From: Rhodococcus sp. (in: high G+C Gram-positive bacteria)
GTDB taxonomy: Bacteria > Actinomycetota > Actinomycetes > Mycobacteriales > Mycobacteriaceae
DNA: 20,162 nucleotides
NCBI GenBank assembly: GCA_012515885.1
Contig: JAAYXN010000333.1
Span: 1-20,162 of the forward strand
Direction of reading: 5' to 3'
Position 1 is the stretch's first letter; each line of letters begins with the position of its first letter. Position numbers and translations under genes: made by a program. The notes under the pieces were generated by a model that had not been told where the DNA came from, did not search any database, and saw nothing but the letters and a program-made list of their open reading frames with translations. Below are positions 8,357-15,449 of the stretch, piece by piece.

Positions 8357-8608
8357 ATGTCGATGAGTGCCAGCGAGGCCCGCAAGAACCTGTTTCCACT
8401 GATTGAGCAGGTCAATCAAAATCAAGAGGCCGTTGAGATCGTCTCCCGCAAAGGCAACGCGGTGTTGATGCCCGCTGATGAGTACGCCGCATGGAAAGAA
8501 ACGGCTTACCTGTTCCGTTCGCCAGCCAATGCTCGCCGACTCCTGGAGTCCTACGAACAGGCGCGCAGCGGTGACATCGCGGCACACGATCTTGATCGCG
8601 TCGAGTGA
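8357..8608 (+). CDS. yefM: Antitoxin, YefM/Phd family
   Basis: This 83-residue protein begins MSMSASEARKNLFPLIEQVN and continues through VEIVSRKGNAVLMPADEY, the standard N-terminal DNA-binding fold of YefM/Phd antitoxins. The C-terminal half (LFRSPANARRLLESYEQAR) matches the region that wraps around and neutralises YoeB. It is expected to bind the toxin and repress its own promoter. The start ATG follows a near-perfect Shine-Dalgarno sequence; a second ATG two codons on is possible. Its TGA is directly followed by the toxin ATG, so toxin translation depends on antitoxin translation. It diverges from dnaX. Confidence 0.93.
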   Translation: MSMSASEARKNLFPLIEQVNQNQEAVEIVSRKGNAVLMPADEYAAWKETAYLFRSPANARRLLESYEQARSGDIAAHDLDRVE

Positions 8609-8863
8609 ATGCGGCTGATCTGGACGCCGTCATCCTGGGATGACTACAAACACTGGCAGCATGCTGACCGCAAAATTTTGAAGCGGATCAACGTGCTGAT
8701 CGATGCTTGTCTGCGCGATCCGTTCGAAGGGATCGGCAAACCCGAGCAACTCAAGTACGGCATCAGTGGAGCCTGGTCGCGGCGCATTACCGACGAACAT
8801 CGCCTGGTCTATCTGGTCGATGGCGACGATTTGATTATTTTGCAGGCCCGCTATCACTACTGA
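8609..8863 (+). CDS. yoeB: Toxin, YoeB family mRNA endonuclease
   Basis: This 84-residue RelE-fold toxin, by family knowledge, cleaves mRNA at the ribosomal A site. The expected catalytic residues are visible: the glutamate in GIGKPEQLKYG, the arginines in AWSRRIT and the terminal HY of ARYHY. The length is typical and nothing is broken, so it should be active. The start ATG abuts the antitoxin stop with no spacer and no separate Shine-Dalgarno sequence. The last 7 bp overlap the end of the convergent HhH-GPD gene, and no terminator is seen between them. Confidence 0.93.
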   Translation: MRLIWTPSSWDDYKHWQHADRKILKRINVLIDACLRDPFEGIGKPEQLKYGISGAWSRRITDEHRLVYLVDGDDLIILQARYHY

Positions 8864-9363
8864 GTTTCTTTGGCTGCCTTTGCTTTTGATTTGGCGGCTT
8901 TCTTGAATTCACGGACCTCGTGCAGCGTCTTTTCGTCGGTGACGTCAGCGATGGAGCGACGTGAGCCTTCGGTTCCGTAGTCGCCAGCAGCTTCACGCCA
9001 GCCTTGCGGGGTGGCACCGTACTGCTTGCCGAGGAGGGCGAGGAAAATGCGGGCTTTCTGATCGCCGAAGCCGGGGAGCGCTTTGAGTCGTTTAAGGACC
9101 TGCTTGCCGTCAGGGTCGCCGTCCGTCCACAGGTTCGATGCGTCGCCGTCGTAGTCGTCGACGACGGTGCGGCACAGCGCCTGGATACGTCCCGCCATCG
9201 AACCGGGGAAACGGTGCACCGCAGGAGTTTGGGCGCACAGCTCAGCAAACTTCTCTGGGTCGGCGTCAGCGATTTTCTCGGCGTCTAGGCTGCCCATTCG
9301 CTGCTTGATTTTGAGAGGTCCAGCAAACGCGGACTCCATCGGGAACTGCTGGTCGCAGAACAT
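8857..9363 (-). pseudogene. HhH-GPD base-excision repair family protein, N-terminus missing
   Basis: The 168 residues include LKALPGFGDQKARIFLALL, a helix-hairpin-helix DNA-binding motif, and PMESAFAGP, HRFPGSMAGRIQAL and LWTDGDPDG, all typical of a small actinobacterial HhH-GPD family. From memory, full members have about 190-200 residues and begin about 30 residues earlier, with a segment like ALLVGMLLDQQ before PMExAFAGP. Here the frame starts MFCDQQFPME, and an in-frame TAA lies two codons upstream of the ATG. Homology therefore stops 27 bp from the serine recombinase start. The likely cause is integration of the mobile element into this gene, with the missing 5' end carried to the far junction. 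The remnant lacks part of the first helices and probably its promoter. A natural short variant is the alternative. The Lys/Ala-rich tail is a usual family feature. Confidence 0.7.
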
Positions 9364-9390
9364 CGCTTAGCCATGGTATTATTTTTGGCA
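9340..9390. other. Probable left attachment junction (attL) of the integrated element
   Basis: Homology to the HhH-GPD gene ends near 9,360 and the recombinase gene starts at 9,390, so a crossover point must lie between them. Serine integrases recombine at a 2-bp core within about 40-50 bp sites; the exact core cannot be fixed without the other junction or an empty site. G+C content and codon style change across this point. Confidence 0.5.
9377..9382 (+). promoter_or_regulatory. -10 box of the serine recombinase, probably leaderless
   Basis: TATTAT lies 7 bases before the recombinase ATG, so transcription would start at or next to the start codon. No Shine-Dalgarno sequence precedes the ATG, which supports a leaderless mRNA. 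No good -35 is seen. The promoter sits on the presumed attachment junction. Confidence 0.5.
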
Positions 9391-10925
9391 TGAACACGCT
9401 GGTTTGGGGTGGATACTCCCGCATTTCGGACGATTCCGAGGACGAGCGCCTTGGCGTGAAGCGCCAGCGCGAAGACATTGAAGAGGGCATCACGAAACTG
9501 GGCGGTGTGTTCAGTGAGGAACTGCTGTTCGAAGAGAATGACACCTCGGCGTTCAAGAAGCGCAAGGTGAAGATTCGTGACGAGTACGGCGAAGAGCGCT
9601 ATGTCTGGCGGGTGATCCGCCCGGTCTGGGCCGAGGCGATGCGGGCGCTACGCTCGGGCAAGATCAATGCCCTCATGGTTTACGATCTCGACCGCCTCGC
9701 CCGTGATCCTCGCGATCTCGAAGACGCTATCGACGCGGTGGTGTACCACGGTGCGAAGATCGTCTCTGCGGCCTCATCGGGCATCAATCTTGAAACTTCG
9801 GACGGGCAGGCGTGGGCTCGGGTCATGGTCGCCATGGCGAACAAGTCGAGCGCGGACACCGCGCGCCGGGTGAAGCGTTCGCACCTGTCGCGGGCGCGTG
9901 AGGGCACGCCGCTCGGTGGGTCGCGCCCGTTCGGATACCTCCCCGACAAGGTGACGCACGATCCGGTCGAGGCTCCGCTCATCAGGCAGGCCGTCGAAGA
10001 CCTGCTGAACGGCGCGAGCATGCGCTCGATTGCCGAGAGGTGGGAGGCGATGGGAGTGAAGACGGTTCGTGGCAAGCCGTGGGATCGCTCGGTGATCCGT
10101 AGTCTGCTGTCGAACCCCCGTCTGGCCGGGTGGCGCGTGCATCAGGGGAAGATCGCTGTCGATAAGAACGGCAACCCGGTAAGACTTGTGCATCCCGCGG
10201 CGCTTGCCGCCCTCGACGAGTGCGGCAAGCCGACACGGGTTAAGAACCCGATAGGCGGTGAACCCATCGAGCCCTTGCTCGACCAAGACACCTTCGACCG
10301 GCTCCAGGCGGTGCTCGTGCGGCCTGATAACCGCAAGCGCAAGCCGCGTCGCGGCGCGCACCAATACCTGCTGTCGGGAATCATGCGATGCGCGACCTGC
10401 CAGGCCGTCATGTACGGCAACTACACGGGCAAGACTAAGAGCGGTGCCGAGCGGTACGTCTATGGCTGCCAGGGCACTTCTGCCGATAAGCACACCGTTG
10501 CTATCTCGGGGCACGGGGTCGATGCTTTCATGACTGAAGCGATCCTGAAGCACCTCGCCGAGACGAGCTTCGAGAAGCCCGAGGTTTCCTTCTCCGGCGA
10601 TGAGCGTCTGGGGCAGATTCGTGAGGCGATCACCGAACTCATGGCGGCACACAGGGAGGGTCAACTCTCCGGCGCTATCGTGTTCCCCCAGGTGCAGCAG
10701 CTCGAAGAAGAGCAGCACAAGCTCGAAGCAGCTCGCTCCGAGTTCATCCGCGAGACCAGCGGCCCCAGCACCATCGAGATCACTCCCGAGGGATGGGAAG
10801 GCATGAGCACCGACAAGCGACGCGCGGTGTTCGGCACCCTCATTGAAGCGATCCTCGTGAAACCCGCGACAGTGCGGGGAACCACGCTAGACACCAGCCG
10901 CCTTGAGGTGATCTGGCGTCGCTGA
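9390..10925 (+). CDS. Large serine recombinase (integrase)
   Basis: The 511-residue protein has the large serine integrase layout. The resolvase domain carries the catalytic Ser10 in GGYSRISDD and the active-site segment YDLDRLARD (98-106). A recombinase domain follows from about 178 (SRPFGYLPD) to 300. A zinc-ribbon candidate has Cys334, Cys337, Cys360 and His368; the fourth ligand appears to be His rather than Cys. A C-terminal Glu/Lys-rich coiled coil includes QQLEEEQHKLEAARSEF. Such enzymes integrate elements at an attB site and need a directionality factor to excise. The gene starts 27 bp from the broken HhH-GPD gene and points into the element, the usual position next to the attachment site. 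Length and motifs are intact, so it is probably functional. Confidence 0.93.
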   Translation: MNTLVWGGYSRISDDSEDERLGVKRQREDIEEGITKLGGVFSEELLFEENDTSAFKKRKVKIRDEYGEERYVWRVIRPVWAEAMRALRSGKINALMVYDLDRLARDPRDLEDAIDAVVYHGAKIVSAASSGINLETSDGQAWARVMVAMANKSSADTARRVKRSHLSRAREGTPLGGSRPFGYLPDKVTHDPVEAPLIRQAVEDLLNGASMRSIAERWEAMGVKTVRGKPWDRSVIRSLLSNPRLAGWRVHQGKIAVDKNGNPVRLVHPAALAALDECGKPTRVKNPIGGEPIEPLLDQDTFDRLQAVLVRPDNRKRKPRRGAHQYLLSGIMRCATCQAVMYGNYTGKTKSGAERYVYGCQGTSADKHTVAISGHGVDAFMTEAILKHLAETSFEKPEVSFSGDERLGQIREAITELMAAHREGQLSGAIVFPQVQQLEEEQHKLEAARSEFIRETSGPSTIEITPEGWEGMSTDKRRAVFGTLIEAILVKPATVRGTTLDTSRLEVIWRR

Positions 10926-11238
10926 GAGTTGCCCAGACTTGACAGCCATGATAGGGTCGCTCATACCTTGATGCTTCGCGAGCCGCTAGAATCATCGAGG
11001 TGGGATAACCCCGAGGTTGGAAGTGAGTGATTGCTTCCAAGGTGTAGCGCACCGAACGGCCAGCGACCGGTAGATTCTCACAACACATACAACATAAGAG
11101 GCTGGGTAGGGAGTTAGCGCTCCTGTAAAGCAATGGCGGTTCATCCGCTAGCGAGTTGAGCACGGCACGTCAGGCCGCCCAGACAGCAAGCCGGGAAAGC
11201 ACCCCTCTCCGGACAGTTCAATCTGTCTGGAGTAAGAA
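10926..11238 (+). promoter_or_regulatory. Structured leader region between recombinase and HTH gene, with candidate promoters
   Basis: No gene is convincing in these 313 bp. TTGACA (10939-10944) with TACCTT (10964-10969) is 19 bp apart; TAGAAT (10987-10992) is another good -10, giving a leader of about 240 nt. Several inverted repeats follow: AACC-ccga-GGTT (11007-11018), TTGGAAG/CTTCCAA (11017-11023 with 11034-11040), GGTG-tagcg-CACC near 11041-11053, GGGAG/CTCCT (11109-11113 with 11120-11124), GCGG-ttcat-CCGC near 11136-11148, and the stem at 11207-11232. The density suggests a folded regulatory RNA or an origin-like region. I recognise no known riboswitch class. Confidence 0.45.
11207..11232 (+). 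promoter_or_regulatory. Hairpin that sequesters the ribosome site of the HTH gene
   Basis: CTCCGGACAG (11207-11216) pairs with CTGTCTGGAG (11223-11232) over 10 bp with one G-U pair and a 6-nt loop TTCAAT. The GGAG at 11229-11232 is the only Shine-Dalgarno candidate for the ATG at 11239. An upstream segment CCAGACAG (11179-11186) is a perfect 8-bp complement of 11223-11230, so two upstream strands compete for the same partner. Confidence 0.55.
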
Positions 11239-11538
11239 ATGGGGTACACCCCGCCGCAGCCAAGCGGTGAGCACTACCTGTCGCTGTAAGAAGCCGTCAC
11301 CGACGGCTACGGCGCATACTCGACCCTGCGCGCATGGATCGCCAAGGGCACCCTGCCTGCCGTCAAGATCGGCGGCAGGATCAAGGTGCTGCGCGCCGAT
11401 CTCGACGCGCTCGCGGTGCCGAAGCAGCCCCGCCCCGAGACGCGCGAAGCCGCTATCGCGCGCGTGCTCGCCGACGCACCGACGCCCAATGCTGACCAGC
11501 GGCGTCGGCTCGCCTCGATCCTCGGCGGTGCGTCATGA
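11239..11538 (+). pseudogene. Excisionase-like helix-turn-helix protein, interrupted by TAA at codon 17
   Basis: The frame runs ATG to TGA over 100 codons but contains TAA at 11287-11289. Around the stop the protein reads EHYLSL, stop, EAVTDGYGAYSTLRAWIAKG, then GTLPAVKIGGRIKVLRADLDAL. This is the winged-HTH pattern of small excisionase/MerR-type proteins, in which YLSLxEAA is one continuous helix start, so the stop interrupts the conserved domain. No ATG, GTG or TTG lies between the stop and the HTH helices. By position beside a serine integrase it would be a directionality factor or a repressor. The final TGA overlaps the polymerase ATG (ATGA), so the break may also lower coupled translation of the polymerase. 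Alternatives are stop readthrough, a 16-codon leader peptide, or a sequencing error. Confidence 0.7.
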
Positions 11539-14500
11539 GCGCCGGGGCGCACGATTGGGTGTCGCACACGATCAGTGACGGGGTGCGCGCCGATGGTGCC
11601 GCCGCCGAGTTCACGGTGCTCGTGCGCCGCCGAGATCGGGCGACCGGCGCGGCGTCGAGTGGGGCCGCGCAGTCGGGGGCGGTCGCGCCTCAGAGCGCGG
11701 TCGCGGAGGGGGACAGTCAGCGTCTGTCCCCACTTTCCGACGATGCTGAGGCGACGGAAACCCCAGATCACGCGGTGAACTGGTACGCACGGTCAGAAGC
11801 GACTATGGGGAGCCCCGAGTCTCGACCGTGCGACCGCGCCGAAACCGATCCATCGGAGCCGTCCGAAACCGCGCTCGAAGACGAGCCCGTTGAGCCCGAG
11901 GACGACCGGCCCGTGCGCCGTGTGCGCCGCGCAGTCGAGCAGCACGAGCGGCAGGCGGAGCGGCGCGACCGGCGCGCGAACCAGCGCTCCGCGCGGGCCG
12001 CGACCGCGTTCGCCGATCTCGCATCGGTGCGAGCGATGGGTACGGGCCGTGACGGGCTGATCGTCGGTTTCGACACCGAGTTCACGACCGTAGACGGGGT
12101 GCGGGTGATCGACTCGTGGCAGTTCGCGACCCCTGACCCGCTCAACCCGACGGTCATGGTGCAGGTCGTGATCCTCCCGGCTGCCGGGAGCGGCGACCGC
12201 ATCTCGCTGCACAGGGCCCTGTGGGAGGTCGTGGTCGCTGCTGGCCTGTGGGAGTCGCCGCTGGTGCCTGCCGAGGTCGGGCCGCGCGGCGTCGCCAAGG
12301 CGGTGTTCTGGTCTGACGACCCCGACGAGCGGCGGGAGAACCTGGCGAAGTACCGGGTTCCCATCGTGCTCGCCTGCCACTACGGCAACGCCGATCTGAC
12401 GACGTTCCGGCTGGATCATCGGGCACGCGATCTCGACCACCTCACCCGGCTCACCTCCGCAGCCGGTGGGCTGATGACGCTGCTGCCGTTCCGTATGCAG
12501 CGGGGCGACGCGAAGGGCCGTTACTACCAGGCGCTCTCGGTGTCGGTGCGCGACACCATGGCGCACGCGCCCGCTGGCAAGCAGAAGCTCGAAGACCTCG
12601 GGGAAGCCTGCGAGGTGCTGAAGATCGACGTGCCCGATCACTGGAAGTCGCGCATGACCGACTACCGGACGCAGCACCTCGCCGCTTTCCTCGAATACGG
12701 CATCAATGACGCGGTGATCGTGGTCGAGTACCTCGCGCGTATCTGGGGCGACGGCATCGTTCCCCCGATCACCTTGAGCGGTGGGGCTGCTGCCGCACTG
12801 GTCGTCTCGGGGAGCGAATACCTCGAAGCGGGCAGTGCTGAGGAGTTCCGCCGCAAGTTCGCTGGCCTCCTTCCCGAACAGCTTGAGGGGTTCGAGGTCG
12901 TCGAAGAAGGCGACAAGCTGAGCTTTTACGCGATGCGGGGGCGGGAACCGATCGACGGTGCCGCAGCGCAGATCATCGCCGCGTTCGCGAAGGCATATCA
13001 CGGCGGTTTGAACTCGTGCCCGATGCCCGGCTACTACCCGTTCCTGACGTGGGATATTGACGCGCAGAACGCCTACCCGACGGGCATGGGCTGTGTGCGT
13101 GATCTCGACTTCGAGGCCGGCGCTATCGAGAGCGTCGTGCACGAGCAGCCTCTCACCCTCGATGATGCGCCCGAGGCGGCAACGATGTTCGTGGGGTTCG
13201 TGAGCTTCACCTTCCCCGACACGGTGGCGTTCCCCTGCCTCCCTATCGTCGCCGACGGCACACTGGTCTACCCGCGCACCTCTGACGGGGTGGCGGGCAC
13301 CTGGGTCTGCGGCCCTGAACTGCATCTTGCGTTGAAGCTCGGTGCCGAGGTCTATTGCCAGATCGGATACGTCGGTCGGGTGCTCAAGCGTGCCGACGGC
13401 ACCCCCAGCCTCACACTCCTGCACGGCGTGAAGCAGCAGATCGACGACCGCAACACCGCCAAGCAGGTCTTCGGGAAGGGCTCAATCGAAGAGCAGACCC
13501 TCAAGACCGGTGTGAACTCGGTCTACGGGAAGACGGCCCAAGATGTGGCTGAGCATCGGTCGTGGGATGCCCGCTTGCAGGCATATGGCGATGTGGGCGG
13601 CTCGGCGATCTCGAGCCCGCCGCATGCGGCCACCACCACGTCGTTCGTGCGCGCCCAACTGCTCGCTGTCCTGAACCAGATCACCGACCTCGGCGGGCGG
13701 GTCTTCTCCGTCACCACCGACGGCTTCATTACCGATCTCGGGGCTGCCGAGGTCGAGGCGCTCGACCTGTACGGCATCGCCGACGAGCTCCGAGCCTCAC
13801 GGGTCGCGCTCACCGGCGACCCCGGCATCTGGGAGCCGAAGCACCACCAGTCCGATCTGGTGAACTTCACCACCAGAGGCAACGTCTCGTTGAGCCTCGA
13901 CGGGGTGTGCGCGCACAACGGGCTCAAAGCACCCAAGGGCATCACGCCTGACAGTGCCGAGGACCGCGAATACCTCCTGCGCACCGTTGTCACCCGCGAA
14001 GAGCGCGTACCCAACGGGTACACCCGGTTCCCGAGCTTTCAGGAACTCTCACGCCGCGACGACCGGCGAGACTTCATCCCTGCCAGGATCGAGCGTTCGG
14101 TGTCGATGGACTACGACCTCAAGCGGTCGCCTGTCATGGCGTCGATGACTGCCGAACTGGTGCCTCTGCCCGACGGCACTACGCATGAGATGGCGACGTT
14201 CTCGACGGAGCCCTGGGAGCGGGTCGAAGACGCGCTCCGTGCCCGTGAGATCGCCCGAGACATGGCGAAAACCGGGTGCCTGCGCACCGTCGCTGAGTGG
14301 CAGGAATGGCACTTGCGGTTCGCTCACGGCAAGGGTCGCAGGATCACGACCCCGCAGCGGGCGGTGCTCATGTCGCTCGTCATGGCGCACCGGCAGGGCG
14401 TCGTGACGATCCCGACCCTCGCCGACCGTGCGCTGTCGGTACAGCAGCGCCTCGACTGGCTCGGCGAATGGGGGCTCGGCACCGTCTCGCGTGGCGACTG

Positions 14501-14630
14501 GGATAACGCCCGCCGCCCCGAGCGGGCCTCGCAGATGCTCCCGCTTGACATGCTCGCCCCGTACCTCGACCGGATGCTCGCGATGAGTTCCGGCGACCAC
14601 CCTACGGACGCCGACCGGCTGCCGTACTGA
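11535..14630 (+). CDS. Family B DNA polymerase of the mobile element (piPolB-like candidate)
   Basis: This 1031-residue protein has an acidic/Arg-rich N-terminal extension of about 165 residues. The 3'-5' exonuclease motifs follow: Exo I FDTEF (Asp180, Glu182), Exo II GNADL (Asn285, Asp287) and Exo III YGIND (Tyr388, Asp392). The polymerase motifs are A, WDIDAQNAYP (Asp509 aligns with DxxSLYP); B, LKTGVNSVYGK (657-666), a match to KxxxNSxYG; and C, SVTTDGF (Asp729), where Gly replaces the Ser of the common DTDS. DYDLKRSP (859-866) lies where a KxY-type motif is expected. It should be a proofreading replicase of the element. Exo I to motif A is about 330 residues, longer than in phi29 polymerase (about 235). 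The A-B spacing of about 150 residues leaves room for a terminal-protein-binding insertion, so protein-primed and primer-independent types both stay open. The ATG overlaps the HTH stop; ATG at 12036 is a shorter option. Confidence 0.85.
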   Translation: MSAGAHDWVSHTISDGVRADGAAAEFTVLVRRRDRATGAASSGAAQSGAVAPQSAVAEGDSQRLSPLSDDAEATETPDHAVNWYARSEATMGSPESRPCDRAETDPSEPSETALEDEPVEPEDDRPVRRVRRAVEQHERQAERRDRRANQRSARAATAFADLASVRAMGTGRDGLIVGFDTEFTTVDGVRVIDSWQFATPDPLNPTVMVQVVILPAAGSGDRISLHRALWEVVVAAGLWESPLVPAEVGPRGVAKAVFWSDDPDERRENLAKYRVPIVLACHYGNADLTTFRLDHRARDLDHLTRLTSAAGGLMTLLPFRMQRGDAKGRYYQALSVSVRDTMAHAPAGKQKLEDLGEACEVLKIDVPDHWKSRMTDYRTQHLAAFLEYGINDAVIVVEYLARIWGDGIVPPITLSGGAAAALVVSGSEYLEAGSAEEFRRKFAGLLPEQLEGFEVVEEGDKLSFYAMRGREPIDGAAAQIIAAFAKAYHGGLNSCPMPGYYPFLTWDIDAQNAYPTGMGCVRDLDFEAGAIESVVHEQPLTLDDAPEAATMFVGFVSFTFPDTVAFPCLPIVADGTLVYPRTSDGVAGTWVCGPELHLALKLGAEVYCQIGYVGRVLKRADGTPSLTLLHGVKQQIDDRNTAKQVFGKGSIEEQTLKTGVNSVYGKTAQDVAEHRSWDARLQAYGDVGGSAISSPPHAATTTSFVRAQLLAVLNQITDLGGRVFSVTTDGFITDLGAAEVEALDLYGIADELRASRVALTGDPGIWEPKHHQSDLVNFTTRGNVSLSLDGVCAHNGLKAPKGITPDSAEDREYLLRTVVTREERVPNGYTRFPSFQELSRRDDRRDFIPARIERSVSMDYDLKRSPVMASMTAELVPLPDGTTHEMATFSTEPWERVEDALRAREIARDMAKTGCLRTVAEWQEWHLRFAHGKGRRITTPQRAVLMSLVMAHRQGVVTIPTLADRALSVQQRLDWLGEWGLGTVSRGDWDNARRPERASQMLPLDMLAPYLDRMLAMSSGDHPTDADRLPY

Positions 14631-14653
14631 CCCCTTCAAAGGAGGAACACATC

Positions 14654-15103
14654 ATGTCCACCACCACCAAGCCCGCTCACCTGCCTCACGATCCCGAGAT
14701 CATCCTCGACTCGTGCGAGGCGTGCTGTTGGGAGCAGTACGGCACCCCTGCCGAGTTCGAGCGCGAGCACCGCGAGTACAAGGCGATGCTGCATGACCTC
14801 GCCGAGCACGGGCCGAACAGTCGCGTGCGGATGCATGCTCACGACCGGCTGACGCAGATCGTGCTCAGCGAGGCCGAGACCGACTTCGAGAAGTACAAGA
14901 TTCACAGGGCCGCCGATGAGTGGGTGCGCGGCGAGGCCGTCCGCGAGGCAGCCGAAGCGCGCGCCGCCGCCCAGACCGGCGGCTACATCTGGGATTACTG
15001 GGTCGAGTCCGACCTCGGTAACACCGCTGGCATGAAGGCGGAGCACGCCCGCCGCTTCCCCGACTGCTCGGGCAAGTCGGGATGCCCGCACATCAGCTAC
15101 TAG
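14654..15103 (+). CDS. Unknown element protein, 149 residues
   Basis: I do not recognise this protein. The ATG has a strong GGAGG 8 bases upstream and begins 23 nt after the polymerase stop, so it belongs to the same operon. It is rich in Glu, Ala, Arg and His, with two cysteine clusters: CEACC near residue 21 and CSGKSGCPH near the C-terminus. These could bind a metal, possibly zinc, together with the scattered histidines. The middle looks helical (EREHREYKAMLHDLAEHG, then an Ala/Glu/Arg-rich stretch). No signal peptide or membrane segment is seen. Its place between the polymerase and the mobilisation genes makes a replication or transfer accessory role plausible, but that is only context. 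Confidence 0.8.
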   Translation: MSTTTKPAHLPHDPEIILDSCEACCWEQYGTPAEFEREHREYKAMLHDLAEHGPNSRVRMHAHDRLTQIVLSEAETDFEKYKIHRAADEWVRGEAVREAAEARAAAQTGGYIWDYWVESDLGNTAGMKAEHARRFPDCSGKSGCPHISY

Positions 15104-15137
15104 CCGGGATAGCCCCGGCACGCACGAAGGAGACACC

Positions 15138-15449
15138 ATGACTGATTTGACGAACCTCGATAACGAGATCGAGAAGGCCAAGAAGGCCCACGCTGCGAAG
15201 CTCGCGAAGCTGCGGCGTGCTGCCGCTGTCGAGCAGCAGCGGCTCGATGCTCGGGTGCTCGTGATCCTGCGGGAGCAGCACCCGAGCAGCTACGAGCGAT
15301 TGCGCAAGGAGGCCGTAGACGCTCTCGCCGCTGAGAAGGCCGAGCGCGCCAGCCGTGCTCGCCAGGCGCACGAGGCTGGCAAGGCCGCTGCGTCGTCAGC
15401 CTATGGGCTGGCCGATGCTGCGGGCGATGCCGAGGGGGTTGGGTCGTGA
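15138..15449 (+). CDS. Small coiled-coil protein upstream of mobC, unknown function
   Basis: This 103-residue protein is almost wholly helical and highly charged, with a Lys/Ala/Arg-rich N-terminal half (KAKKAHAAKLAKLRRAAAVE) that could form a coiled coil or bind DNA. A GAAGGAG ribosome site lies 5 bases before the ATG. Its last bases GTGA overlap the GTG start of the next gene, so it is translationally coupled to mobC. Small charged proteins of this type are frequent beside MobC/relaxase pairs in actinobacterial plasmids, and an accessory role in mobilisation is a reasonable guess. No catalytic motif is visible. Confidence 0.75.
   Translation: MTDLTNLDNEIEKAKKAHAAKLAKLRRAAAVEQQRLDARVLVILREQHPSSYERLRKEAVDALAAEKAERASRARQAHEAGKAAASSAYGLADAAGDAEGVGS

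Noticed and set aside
10926..11238. Group II intron or a known riboswitch class
   Set aside because: No intron-encoded reverse transcriptase, no domain V-like hairpin and no familiar aptamer core were seen. It is kept only as a structured leader.
11156..11578. A 140-codon plus-strand frame overlapping the HTH gene
   Set aside because: It is in a different frame from the HTH homology and yields only Arg/Ser/Pro-rich sequence.
11793..13424. A 543-codon frame on the minus strand opposite the polymerase
   Set aside because: It is the mirror of a G+C-rich coding frame, with no ribosome site and no recognisable domain. The plus strand carries all polymerase and exonuclease motifs.
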